A stretch of DNA of 64,000 bases, taken from JARRPM01 sp963792815 (GTDB lineage Bacteria; Pseudomonadota; Gammaproteobacteria; Pseudomonadales; Halieaceae). The stretch covers positions 456,211-520,210 of the forward strand of contig CAWBXR010000012.1 of the NCBI GenBank assembly GCA_963792815.1, read 5' to 3'. This document shows positions 37,466 through 46,681 of this stretch, piece by piece; position 1 is the first letter of the stretch; every line of letters starts with the position of its first letter. The notes beneath the pieces are model-generated. The model searched no databases, had not been told where the DNA came from, and worked only from the letters and a program-made list of their open reading frames with translations. The position numbers were made by a program, and so were the translations under genes.

Positions 37466-38072
37466 GGGCCTCCTCGCGTTTCTTGAGGTCCTCCTTCAGG
37501 GTTTTGTTGTCCACTTTCAGCTCGTCAATCTTGTCCTGCAGTTCCAGCAGGTTCAACAGTGACTGCCGCATCAGGCGGGTGTAGTCGTGCACCTTGAGTT
37601 TCTTGGCATTTTGCTCGCGTAGTACCCGGAAGGAATTGCGCGCTACCACCGGGTCGTAAAATGAACTGCGCGGGAGCATCTGCACGTAGGCTATCGCGAT
37701 GCCCGCCTCCAGGTCCGCCCGGGGAGAGGATTCGAGCCGCTGATAGCGCTCGAAATGTTCCATGGCGTCCCGGTACTCACCGTCCAGCAGCGAGCGGTAG
37801 CCTTTTTCCAGGAAGGTATAGTCGGCGGAGGCAGGGGGCGCGCAATTGCACTGTTCCTGCTGGGGCAGATTGAGTTCCAGCTCCGGCACGTCGGCCTTGC
37901 TCACGGCGGGCTCAAGCGGCCCGGCTGCCTGTTCTGTGGCCGCCGCCGCAGACGCGGCAGCAGTCTGGGTTGGCGAGGCCGGCGCTGTCGCACAGGCCTG
38001 CAGCATCAAAGCCAGGGCAATAGGCGCAAAAGCTGTGCTGCGGGCTGTGGGCAAAAGGCGTCTCTCGGTCAC
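37416..38072 (-). CDS. Putative lipoprotein with C-terminal coiled coil
   Basis: 218 aa. A signal peptide ends in a lipobox-like LMLQAC (Cys about residue 27). A low-complexity Ala/Thr linker follows, then a Cys pair (EQCNCAPP), a helical TPR-like middle (FLEKGYRSLLDGEYRDAMEHFERY) and a C-terminal coiled coil rich in Lys/Glu/Leu (about residues 165-210). It could be an envelope scaffold or a regulator acting on the neighbouring sensor kinase, whose 3' end it overlaps on the opposite strand. No family name is recognised. Confidence 0.75.
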   Translation of the reverse strand: MTERRLLPTARSTAFAPIALALMLQACATAPASPTQTAAASAAAATEQAAGPLEPAVSKADVPELELNLPQQEQCNCAPPASADYTFLEKGYRSLLDGEYRDAMEHFERYQRLESSPRADLEAGIAIAYVQMLPRSSFYDPVVARNSFRVLREQNAKKLKVHDYTRLMRQSLLNLLELQDKIDELKVDNKTLKEDLKKREEALKRLRDLTLSQKGAAP

Positions 38073-38137
38073 TCGTTATACGGCCAGTTTAGCCCAGATA
38101 CCCCTGTGCGAGAAGGGCATCGGGGGCATCCGCCTGG

Positions 38138-39634
38138 CTACTCGGGTCGCATGTGCGGAAACAGCAGCACATCGCGAATGGAGGGAGAGTCGGTCAGCAG
38201 CATGACCAGCCGATCGATCCCGATGCCCTCCCCCGCCGTGGGCGGCATGCCGTACTCCAGGGCGCGAATATAATCGTGGTCGTAGTGCATGGCCTCCTCA
38301 TCACCGGCGTCCTTCTCCGCGACCTGGTCCAGGAAACGCTGGGCCTGGTCCTCGGCGTCGTTCAGCTCCGAGAAACCATTGGCCAGCTCCCGCCCGCCCA
38401 CAAAAAACTCGAAACGGTCGGTGACAAAGGGGTCGCCATCACTGCGGCGCGCCAGCGGCGACACCTCGGTGGGATAAGCGGTAATGAAGGTCGGCTGGTC
38501 GAGCCGGTGCTCTACCGTCTTTTCAAAAATCTCTATCTGCACCTTGCCCAGGCCCCAGCTGTCCTTGAGCGGTATCCCGAGACCGGTGGCGATCTCCCGC
38601 GCTCCCGCCGCGTCGGCCAGTTGCCCCGCGTCGATCTGCTCGTTGTAGGCCAGGATCGAGTCGAACACCGATATCCGCCTGAACGGCTGGGAGAAATCGT
38701 AGCTGCCGCCCTGGTACTCGACGGTGGTCGAACCCAGCACCTGCAGCGTCAGCTTGCGCAGCATATCCTCAGTGAGGTCCATCGCGTCGCGATAATCGGC
38801 ATAGGCCCAGTAGTACTCCAGCATGGTGAACTCGGGGTTGTGACGGGTGGACAGGCCCTCGTTGCGAAAGCTGCGGTTGATCTCGAACACCCGCTCGAAC
38901 CCCCCGACCACCAGGCGCTTGAGATATAACTCCGGCGCAATGCGCAGGTACATATCCTGGTCCAGCGCGTTGTGGTGAGTGACAAAGGGCTTGGCCGCGG
39001 CGCCCCCGGGAATCACCTGCATCATCGGGGTTTCCACTTCCATGAACCCGGCCTCATCCATGTAATCGCGAATAAAACTGATTACTTTGGAGCGGGTTCG
39101 AAACACCTCCCGCGACTCGGGGTTGACGATCAGGTCCACGTAGCGCTGGCGGTAGCGCAGCTCCTGGTCCGCCAGGCCGTGGTACTTGTCCGGCAGGGGT
39201 CGCAGGGCCTTGGTCAGCAGCCTCGCCTCGCGCATGTTGATGTAGAGGTCACCCTTGCCGGATTTATGGATAGGCCCACTGGCGGCGACGATATCCCCCA
39301 GGTCCCAACCCTTGATCTCTTCCAGCGCTTCCTCATCCAGGCCCTTGCGGTCGACGTAGAGCTGGATCTGGTCGCTGTCATCCTGGATAAGCAGGAAAGC
39401 GCCGCGATTACGAATCAGCCTGCCGGCGACAGCGTACTCCCTGTTGGCCTGCTCCAGCTCTTCCTTGCCGGACTCGCCGTACTCCCGCTGCAGGTGGCCC
39501 GCCGTGGCGGTGCGACGAAAGTCGTTGGGAAACGCGTTGCGCTTGCCGCGCAGCTGGGTGAGCTTGCCGCGCCGCTCCGCTATCAGCTTGTTTTCTTCCT
39601 GGGGATTGCCCGCCGCCTGTTCCTGCTCGCTCAT
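38138..39634 (-). CDS. lysS: Lysyl-tRNA synthetase (class II)
   Basis: Charges tRNA-Lys. An N-terminal OB-fold anticodon-binding domain (about residues 60-170, GRLIRNRGAFLLIQDDSDQIQLY) is followed by the class II catalytic core: motif 1 around DEAGFMEVETPMMQVIPGGAAAKPF, motif 2 RSFRNEGLSTRHNPEFTMLE and motif 3 GIGIDRLVMLLTDSPSIRDVLLFP. 498 aa. It lies 11 bp after prfB on the same strand, the conserved prfB-lysS pair. Confidence 0.97.
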   Translation of the reverse strand: MSEQEQAAGNPQEENKLIAERRGKLTQLRGKRNAFPNDFRRTATAGHLQREYGESGKEELEQANREYAVAGRLIRNRGAFLLIQDDSDQIQLYVDRKGLDEEALEEIKGWDLGDIVAASGPIHKSGKGDLYINMREARLLTKALRPLPDKYHGLADQELRYRQRYVDLIVNPESREVFRTRSKVISFIRDYMDEAGFMEVETPMMQVIPGGAAAKPFVTHHNALDQDMYLRIAPELYLKRLVVGGFERVFEINRSFRNEGLSTRHNPEFTMLEYYWAYADYRDAMDLTEDMLRKLTLQVLGSTTVEYQGGSYDFSQPFRRISVFDSILAYNEQIDAGQLADAAGAREIATGLGIPLKDSWGLGKVQIEIFEKTVEHRLDQPTFITAYPTEVSPLARRSDGDPFVTDRFEFFVGGRELANGFSELNDAEDQAQRFLDQVAEKDAGDEEAMHYDHDYIRALEYGMPPTAGEGIGIDRLVMLLTDSPSIRDVLLFPHMRPE

Positions 39635-39645
39635 GATGTTCTCGC

Positions 39646-40744
39646 TTACAGCCCGCTCTTCAGCGAAGCCTCGATAAACTGGTCGATGCCGCCGTCCAGC
39701 ACGGCCTGGGTGTTGCTGGTCTCCACGCCGGTGCGCAGGTCCTTGATACGCGACTGGTCCAGCACGTAGGAACGAATCTGGCTGCCCCAGCCGATATCCG
39801 CCTTGCTGTCTTCCATCGCCTGTTTTTCCGTGTTGCGTTTCTGGATTTCCATCTCATACAGCTTGGCCCGCAACAGTTTCATCGCGTTGTCGCGGTTCTG
39901 GTGCTGGGAGCGCTCGGTCTGGCACTGCACCACGACGCCGCTGGGCTTGTGGGTGATACGCACCGCCGAATCGGTCTTGTTGATATGCTGGCCGCCGGCG
40001 CCGCTGGCGCGGTAGGTATCGGTGCGCAGGTCCGCCGGATTGATGTCGATCTCGATATTGTCATCGATCTCCGGCGACACGAATACCGAGGCAAATGAGG
40101 TGTGCCGGCGATTGCCGGAATCGAACGGTGACTTGCGCACCAGGCGGTGCACGCCGGTCTCTGTGCGCAGCCAGCCAAAAGCATACTCGCCCTCGAACTG
40201 GATAGTCGCGCTCTTGATCCCGGCCACTTCCCCGGCCGACACCTCGATCAGCTCGGTCTTGTAACCGTGGGCCTCACCCCAGCGCAGGTACATGCGCAGC
40301 ATGATCTCGGCCCAGTCCTGGGCCTCGGTGCCACCGGAACCGGACTGGATATCCAGGTAGGCGTTGTTGATGTCCATCTCACCGCTGAACATGCGGCGGA
40401 ACTCGAGCTTTTCCAGCAGCGCCAGCAGCGCGTCAATTTCCTTCTCGACCACGGCGACGGTCTCTTTGTCGTCCTCGGCCGCCGCCAGCTCCAGCAAATC
40501 GCCGGCATCCGCCGCGCCGGTGGTGAGCTGCTCGATGGTGTGCACCACGCCCTCCAGCGCAGACCGCTCACGCCCCAACTCCTGGGCCCGCGGGGGGTCG
40601 TCCCAGACGCTGGGCTCCGCCAGCTCCAGCTCTACCTCTGCGAGGCGCTCCTTGCTGAGATCGAAGTCAAAGATACCCCCTAAGCACGTCCGTACGCGCG
40701 TCGATGTCCTTCAGTGTCTGTACCAGCGGGTTGATCTCTAGCAT
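39646..40744 (-). CDS. prfB: Peptide chain release factor 2, with programmed +1 frameshift
   Basis: Recognises UGA and UAA stop codons and triggers peptide release. Codons 1-25 run from ATG 40744 (MLEINPLVQTLKDIDARTD) to an in-frame TGA at 40667-40669, after which translation resumes in the +1 frame (DFDLSKERLAEVELE). The stop-recognition tripeptide is in RKSPFDSGNRRHTSFAS, and the catalytic GGQ in SGAGGQHINKTDSAVR. The mature protein is about 365 aa. It forms an operon with lysS. Confidence 0.97.
40666..40682 (-). promoter_or_regulatory. prfB: Programmed +1 frameshift site of prfB
   Basis: On the minus strand the sequence reads AGGGGGTATCTTTGAC: an internal Shine-Dalgarno (AGGGGG), then the slippery CTT before TGA-C. 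This is the classical autoregulatory site, where scarce RF2 slows termination at TGA and lets the ribosome slip. Confidence 0.95.
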
Positions 40745-40871
40745 GGGAATAACCGGATGCGTTCAAAGGGGGCGCATCTTACCAATATTGCCGGCAGATT
40801 TGAATTGGCTTTCGAGTCCGGCTTTCGTTGAATTTGGGACTGAATAGACATTGCTCACTAACACTCGCCCC

Positions 40872-40976
40872 GGACAGGACTTGCCATGCGGCTGGACCCG
40901 CCGTGAATACATCCATGTAGGCTCGTGTCGGCCATCCATGGCCTCCAACGGTCCAGCCACATGGCACGTCCTATCC
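40872..40976 (-). repeat. Foldback element family 2, copy A
   Basis: Arms of 27 nt at 40872-40898 and 40950-40976 pair at 24 positions. Two of three mismatches are G-T on the minus strand, the strand on which the core reads forward. The 51-nt core (40899-40949) contains two small palindromes, GGCCATCCATGGCC and TACATCCATGTA, so the whole could form a three-way junction. Confidence 0.8.
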
Positions 40977-41203
40977 GCGGCTGGCAACGGGCATCAAAAT
41001 ATAGGACGACAGAAAGTCCTTTGGACGGACTTCAGAGACCGATACTTTTCATGCACCACATGGCAGCTCTCCGCCGCCCAAGCGTCTAAGTTGCAGAAAA
41101 GTGAGTCATGCGCTAAAGCTTCTCGATTCATGGAATCAAGCCTGATGCAAAGAGCTCTATCGTCAACAAACTATATGGCCAGCTCGATGGAAGCTCGGGA
41201 GAG
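40977..41203. other. Spacer between the two family 2 foldback elements
   Basis: 227 bp, lower in GC than the flanks. No gene is seen; short frames here lack ribosome sites and similarity. Part of the 637-bp gap between prfB and the efflux permease. Confidence 0.4.
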
Positions 41204-41317
41204 GCAGAAGTGGGGTTCATGGACCGTTGGAGGCCATGGATGGCCGACACGAGTCCGCGTTCGGGACACGAGCCTACATGGACGTATTTACGGCGGGTCC
41301 ATGAATCCCACTTCTGC
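41204..41317 (+). repeat. Foldback element family 2, copy B
   Basis: Arms GCAGAAGTGGGGTTCATGGACC (41204-41225) and its complement (41296-41317), 22 bp with one G-T pair. The 70-nt core matches copy A in reverse complement, plus a 19-nt insertion that duplicates ACACGAG. The arms share only the innermost GGACC with copy A. It ends 65 nt past the efflux-permease stop. Confidence 0.8.
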
Positions 41318-41381
41318 TCCCCGGGCGTGAGGCCGAGAACAGAATCTCAGCGCAATACAACCAGGCATAAGCAGAAACGTT

Positions 41382-42579
41382 CTAGAACTGGTTGAGCACC
41401 GCCCCGATCAGCATGATCTGCGGAACAGTCACCAGCGGCAGGAACAGGGCGATTTTCCAGGAGCGGGTGGTATCGCGGATCGACATGACCTCGGTGTAGT
41501 CGGTGGCCACGCCTGCCATCAGGAAGGTGAAACTGTTACCCGGCGCCGCTGCGCGGTTCATCAGGTCGGCGGCGATCGGGGTGGAACCCTCGGAGCAGAC
41601 CTCGATGACCGTGGTGGCCAGCAGGGTGAGCCACAGTCCGCCCATGGTGGCGCCAAACCAGGTGGCGAAGGCCTCTTCCGGCATGAAGGCCCGGATCAAG
41701 CCGGCGAGAATCAGGCCGAACATGGACCAGCGGATCACCACCCGCGCTCCATCAAAACCCTCCCGCAGGATCTTGCCGCTGCCACTGAGGGAAAAGCGGA
41801 TACTCTGGCGGAACTCCCGCCACAGTACTGGAAGCGGCTGCGCCTCGCCCAGCTGCGCCTGCCAGGGGTTGTGCGGCAGCTGGCCGCGCGCTGACCAGGG
41901 CGTCGAAGATCAGGCCGGTGATGATGCCGATAATCAGCGACAGCAGGATGAATACCAGTGTCCAGCTGACCCCGATCAGCCCGAACAGGATCAGGGTGAG
42001 TGAAAAGGAGTTCCAGGGACTGGCCAGCAGGAAGGCCATCACCTGCCCGACGCTGGCGCCCCGCTCGTACAACTTCATCCCCACCGCCAGGATGCCGTGG
42101 CTGCACAGGTCCAGGAATACCCCGGCCAGGGTGGCGCGCAACATGCCGGACAGCCCGCCGTCGCGCCCCAGCATGCCCATGACAAGGTCCCGCGGCACCC
42201 GGCCCAGGATGCCGACGAAGACGACGCCGATGGCGATACCCCACCACATCTGGTTGAACAACTCGAAAATGCCGCCGGTAAAGACACCGAGCGCCGACTC
42301 GTGGTCGTGGCGCATAACCGCGCCCACCGGGTAAGCGATCGCGACGATCAGCAGGCATACCCAGAAGAAGTAGTCCCGGTTGGCGGGAGTTTCACAACAG
42401 CTGTCTTCCGCAGTCGTCGCGCTGTCGTGGCAGGCAGGGGCGGCGGGAGCTGCGCCATGGCAACTTTCGCCCGTCGCAGCGGGGCTGCCATGGCAGGCGG
42501 GAGCGGCACTGCTGTGGGCGCAACAATCGTCAGCCGGCTTCGCCGCTGCGCTGGCCTTGTCGTGTTCACACTGGCTCAT
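41382..42579 (-). CDS. SO_0444-type Cu/Zn efflux permease (one apparent frameshift)
   Basis: Permease of the COG0701 type with a soluble N-terminal metal-binding extension. From MSQCEHDKASAAAKPADDCC the first 65 residues hold about ten Cys and several His (CCAH, ACHG, SCHG, ACHD, SCCE). Two four-helix membrane halves follow, each with an acidic/Cys-bearing signature (LDLCSHGILAVG in the first, VIEVCSEGSTPIAADL in the second). The frame is lost near 41890-41898 in a GCGCGCG run; one base restores ARGQLPHNPWQAQLGEAQ. About 399 aa. The layout matches SO_0444-family Cu/Zn exporters. Its ATG overlaps the stop of the CueR-like regulator. Confidence 0.87.
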
Positions 42580-42980
42580 GCCCCACTCTCCTGCCCGCCG
42601 GCGAGGTCCTCGAGAATGGCGCAATCCGGCCCCTCGTCACCCCTGCAGCGACTGGCCATCGCCAGCAGTTCCGCCTGCATGGCCACCAGCTGCTCGATCC
42701 GCTTTTGCAGCTTCTGGCTTTTTTCCATCACCAGGTCCCGGGCATGCCGGCTCTGACGCGACCGGTCCCGCTGCAACTCCAGCAGCTGCCGGCTCTCCTC
42801 CAGGTCAAACCCCACATCCCTGGCGTGCGCCAGGAAGCGCAGTTCCTCCACCGCCTTCGCGTCGTACTGCCGGTAACCGTTCTCCCCCCTCGCGGCGGGA
42901 GCGATCAGCTCGATCTCTTCGTAATAGCGGATTGTCTTGGCACTGAGCCCACTCTGTTGGGCTGCCTGCGAGATGTTCAT
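42576..42980 (-). CDS. MerR-family metal-responsive regulator, CueR-like
   Basis: 134 aa from ATG 42980 (MNISQAAQQSGLSAKTIRYYEE), chosen because GGAGG lies 6 bp upstream; a GTG two codons earlier is possible. The winged HTH and the long dimerisation helix are followed by a metal loop with SRCRGDEGPDCAILEDL. The two cysteines are separated by seven residues, as Cys112 and Cys120 are in CueR, which senses monovalent Cu, Ag and Au. It overlaps the efflux permease by 4 bp and has a CueR-type promoter upstream. Copper (or silver) sensing is inferred. Confidence 0.9.
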   Translation of the reverse strand: MNISQAAQQSGLSAKTIRYYEEIELIAPAARGENGYRQYDAKAVEELRFLAHARDVGFDLEESRQLLELQRDRSRQSRHARDLVMEKSQKLQKRIEQLVAMQAELLAMASRCRGDEGPDCAILEDLAGGQESGA

Positions 42981-43007
42981 AGGCACCTCCGATTGACTGT
43001 TCAGGGC

Positions 43008-43038
43008 AATGTAAACCTTCCAGTGACTGTAAGGTCAA
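43008..43038 (-). promoter_or_regulatory. CueR-type promoter with 19-bp spacer
   Basis: On the minus strand: -35 TTGACC (43033-43038), 19-bp spacer (43014-43032), -10 TACATT (43008-43013). The dyad ACCTTAC...CTGGAAGGT sits in the spacer, very like the E. coli copA operator. The over-long spacer is the hallmark of MerR-family activation by DNA twisting. It drives the regulator-permease operon. Confidence 0.85.
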
Positions 43039-43108
43039 CGGGCTTTGTTGCTCTCGGCTCTGGTACAGCGCACAGATGAGCTTGGGTGAAATGTTCTGTT
43101 CCATTGTC

Positions 43109-43257
43109 GGCAGGAGTCCGGGTATGTCCTGGCTCCATGGCCGCGCCCCTCCGGGGTGCCCTCAGTCGGTCAGGAGCCTTAAAGCGCTTCGCTGTCTCCT
43201 TCCACTCCCTCGGCGCTGGCCTTTAACATTCCGCCAGGACATACCCGGACCCCTGCC
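43109..43257 (-). repeat. Foldback element family 3, element 1 (left half of twin repeat I)
   Basis: 24-nt arms at 43109-43132 and 43234-43257 pair at 23 positions; the one A-C mismatch is G-T on the minus strand. The 101-nt core (43133-43233) is the reverse complement of the element 2 core. Flanked outside the left arm by CTGTTCCATT. Confidence 0.85.
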
Positions 43258-43330
43258 TGATATCGGACGTACGAAAGAGACTTGCAAGGCAGTCACGGTG
43301 CTGTTGCATCCTCTTGACTGGAACTCAATG

Positions 43331-43480
43331 CGGCGGAGGGCGGGGGTTGCCTCGCGGAACGTAAAAGGCGCACGCCGAGGGAGTGGAGGGAGACCAGCGA
43401 AGCGCTTTAAGGCTCCCGACCGACTGAGGGCAGCCCGGAGGGCCGCAGCCGTGGAGCGAGGCAACCCCCGTCCTCCACCG
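43331..43480 (+). repeat. Foldback element family 3, element 2 (right half of twin repeat I)
   Basis: 24-nt arms at 43331-43354 and 43457-43480 pair at 22 Watson-Crick positions plus one G-T, with one C-A mismatch. The 102-nt core (43355-43456) contains AGCGAAGCGCTTTAAGG. The arms are unrelated to those of element 1 although the cores match. Followed by GAATGGAACAG. The recJ stop codon is 46 nt further on. Confidence 0.85.
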
Positions 43481-43525
43481 CGAATGGAACAGAAACCACT
43501 GGTTAACACAGAAGATCACAACTGC

Positions 43526-45254
43526 TTAACGCGGCACTATGTGCTCAACCATCAGCTGCACCGACCGCTGCCCCCGGTATTCATTGACGTCGAGCCGATA
43601 GGCGATTTCGACCTGCTCAATCGACTGGTCCGGCCAGATCTCCGAGGTCGACGTTGAAGGCAATGGCATCCAGCAGCACCGAACCATCGGCGGGGAACAG
43701 CACGAGTTTCAGGTGTTTTTCACCGACGATGCGCTGGCTGACAACCTGGAAAACGCCGTCGAAAACCGGCTCCGGGAAATGCTGGCCCCAGGGGCCGGCG
43801 AAGCGCAGGGCGGTGGCGAGCTCCAGGTCGAAATCGGTCTCGGCCAGTTCGCCGTCGGATTCGATGACAGCCTGCAGCTCCACATCCTCGGCGTGGCGCT
43901 GGACCTCTGCGACAAACGCGCCTGCAAACGCCTCGTAGTCATCCCGGGCGAGGCTCAGGCCCGCGGCCATGGCGTGACCGCCGAACTTGCTGATCAGGCC
44001 GGGGTGGCGCACAGCCACCGCGTCCAGGATGTCGCGGATATGGATGCCGGGAATGGAGCGGGCGGAGCCCTTGATCTGGCCGGCGTCGCCGTCGGCAAAG
44101 GCGATGGTGGGGCGGTGCAGGCGGTCCTTGATACGTGAGGCCAGGATGCCGATCACGCCCTGGTGCCAGCCGGGCTGGTACAGGGTCATGGCCACCGGGG
44201 GGTCGCCCTCCTCCGCCAGTTCCAGCCGGGCCAGTTCCCGCAGGGCTTCGGCCTGCATGTCGCCTTCGATCAGGCGCCGGTCCTGGTTGAGCTGGTGCAA
44301 TTGCATGGCCAGGGCCGACGCCCGGCTGGCGTCGCTGCTGAGCAGGCACTCGATCCCGATGGACATGTCGTCCAGTCGCCCCGCGGCGTTGATGCGCGGG
44401 CCGACGGCGAAGCCCAGGTCTGCAGCAACGACGGTGCGGGGGTTGCGGGAGGCGACTTCCAGCAGGGCGGCAATGCCGGCACGGGCCTGGCCAGCCTGGA
44501 TGCGCTGCAGGCCGGCGGCGACCAGGATCCGGTTGTTGCGATCCAGGGGCACCACATCGGCGACGGTGCCCAGCGCTACAAGATCCGTGTAATGACCGAG
44601 ATTGGGCTCAGTGCGCTGCTCGAACCAGCCCCGGCGGCGCAATTCTGCCCGCAGGGCCAGCATCACGTAGAAGATCACGCCGACCCCCGCCAGGTTCTTG
44701 CTGGGAAATTCGCAGCCCGGCTGGTTCGGGTTGACGATGACATCCGCCGCGGGCAGCTCTCGCCCCGCCAGGTGGTGATCGGTGATCAACGTGGCAATTC
44801 CCCTGGCCCTGGCGGCGGCCACCCCTTCCAGGCTGGAGATGCCATTGTCCACGGTGATGATCAGGTCGGGGGCCCGACCGGCCGCCAGCTCGACAATTTC
44901 CGGGGTGAGGCCGTAGCCGTAGTCGAACCGGTTGGGCACCAGGTAGTCCACCTGGGCGGCGCCCATGCTGCGCAGCACGGATACCGCCAGCGCCGTGCTG
45001 GTGGCGCCATCGGCATCGAAGTCACCGATGATCAGCAGGCGGCTGTCCGCGGCCATGGCATCGGCCAGCAGGATAGCTGCGCGCTCGGCATTGAGCAGGC
45101 GCGACGGCGGCAGCAGGCGGGCCAGGCCCAGGTCGAGTTCATCCGCGGCGCAAATGCCGCGGGCCGTATACACCCGCGCGAGCAGGGGATGCAGTTGCTG
45201 CGCCGCCAGCGTCCCCTCGGGGTTCGCTGTTCGCCGGCGAATAAGCTTCTGCAC
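43526..45254 (-). CDS. recJ: Single-stranded-DNA-specific exonuclease RecJ (frameshift near C-terminus)
   Basis: 5'-3' ssDNA exonuclease of recombination and mismatch repair, DHH phosphoesterase family. Motifs: LIIGDFDADGATSTALAV (motif I, D-x-D), LIITVDNGISS, LITDHHLAG (DHH), and VALGTVADVVPL, with the DHHA1 block SKFGGHAMAAGLSL. The frame ends prematurely near 43630-43640 (after GDLAG); one base restores WPDQSIEQVEIAYRLDVNEY and the normal end RSVQLMVEHIVPR. The joined length is about 575 aa. The GTG at 45254 is 7 bp after the thrC stop and gives the usual N-terminus. Confidence 0.93.
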
Positions 45255-45261
45255 AGGCCGC

Positions 45262-46660
45262 TCAGGCGCTGATGCTGTTTGCCATATAGGCCTGCACATC
45301 GGACAGGGCATTGGGCAGCACTTCGAAGCGCTCGGGGCGCTCGAACAGGTCCTTCAGGTGCAGCGGCAGGTGCACCGCCTGGTCCAGTCCGGCGCTCGCG
45401 ATGGCCTGGGGGAACTTGGCGGGGTGGGCGGTGGCCAGGGTAACTATGGGCACCTCCGGCGGCAGCTCCGCCGCCAGCGCCGCGGCGACACCGATCGCGC
45501 TGTGCGGGTCCAGCAGGTACTCGTTGGCGCGCCAGGTGCTGGCGATCTGCTCACAGGTCTGCTCGTCGGACACGCGGTGGCTGCTGAACAGTTCCCGGGC
45601 CCGGGCCATGGCGGTGTCGCTGAAGCTGATATCCCCGCTGTCGAAGCGGCGCATGAGGTCTGCCAGGGCAGCGCCGTCGCGATCGTACAGGTCGAACAGC
45701 AGGCGCTCGAAAGTTGCTGGACACGGTAATGTCCATGCTCGGTGACAGGGTGTGGGCCAGGGGCTGGCGGCCGTAGGTGCTGGTGGTCATCACCCGGTGC
45801 AGTACGTCGTTGCGATTGGTGGCTATGATCAGCCGTTCTATCGGCAGGCCCATCTGGCGGGCGAGGTAGCCGGCAAAGATATCGCCGAAATTACCGGTGG
45901 GTACGGAGAATGCCACCGGGCGCGCCGGAGCTCCCAGGGCCACCGCCGCGTAAAAGTAATAGACGATCTGGGCCATGATACGCGCCCAGTTGATGGAGTT
46001 GACCGCGACCAGGCTGCGGTCTGCCGGCAGGAAACTGCGATCGCCGAAACTGGCCTTGACCATGGCCTGGCAGTCGTCAAAATTGCCCTGTACCGCCAGG
46101 TTGTGGATGTTGTCACCCACGACCGTCGTCATCTGCTTGCGCTGCACGTCCGACACCCGGTTGTGCGGGTGCAGGATATAGATGTCGATATTCTTGCAGC
46201 GCTTGCAGCCCTCGATAGCGGCGGAGCCGGTGTCTCCCGAGGTCGCTCCCATGATGACGACTTTCTGGTGCTTGCGCTCCAGCACGTAATCCAGCAGGCG
46301 GCCCAGCAGTTGCAGGGCGAAATCCTTGAAGGCCAGGGTGGGGCCGTGGAACAGCTCCAGCACCCACTGGTTGGCGGCCAGTTGCACCATGGGCGCAACC
46401 GCGTCGTGGCGGAACTCCGCGTAGGTTTCGTCGATGATCGCCTTGAGGTCAGCCGTCGGAATACAGTCATCCACAAAGGGGCTGACAATTTTCAGCGCCA
46501 GCTGGGGGTAATCCAGCGCGGCCATGGCGGCGATCTCAGCGCGGCTGAAGGTGGGCAGTTCCGCCGGCACATAGAGGCCGCCATCCGAGGCGAGGCCCGT
46601 CAGCAGGACCTGTTCAAAATTGAGTGCCGGCGCCTGCCCGCGGGTGCTGATATATTTCAC
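45262..46660 (-). CDS. thrC: Threonine synthase (one apparent frameshift)
   Basis: PLP enzyme converting O-phosphohomoserine to threonine. The start MKYISTRGQAPALNFEQVLLTGLASDGGLYVP is conserved. The PLP lysine is in GPTLAFKDFALQLLG, and the phosphate-binding loop in GATSGDTGSAAIEG. At about 45710-45714 an extra T in a TTT run breaks the frame (after VSSNF); removing it gives ERLLFDLYDRDGAALADLM and the normal C-terminal domain to YMANSISA. About 466 aa. Part of alaC-hom-thrC-recJ. Confidence 0.94.
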
Positions 46661-46681
46661 GTTTGCTCGTTCCCTTGCCTG

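Noticed and set aside
40666..40682. Frameshift in prfB as a sequencing error or novelty
   Set aside because: The AGGGGG, CTT and TGA-C arrangement is the classical RF2 programmed site, known from E. coli onward.
43109..43480. Protein-coding frames inside the foldback elements
   Set aside because: The frames are shadows in GC-rich repeats without ribosome sites, and compensatory changes fit structure, not codons.
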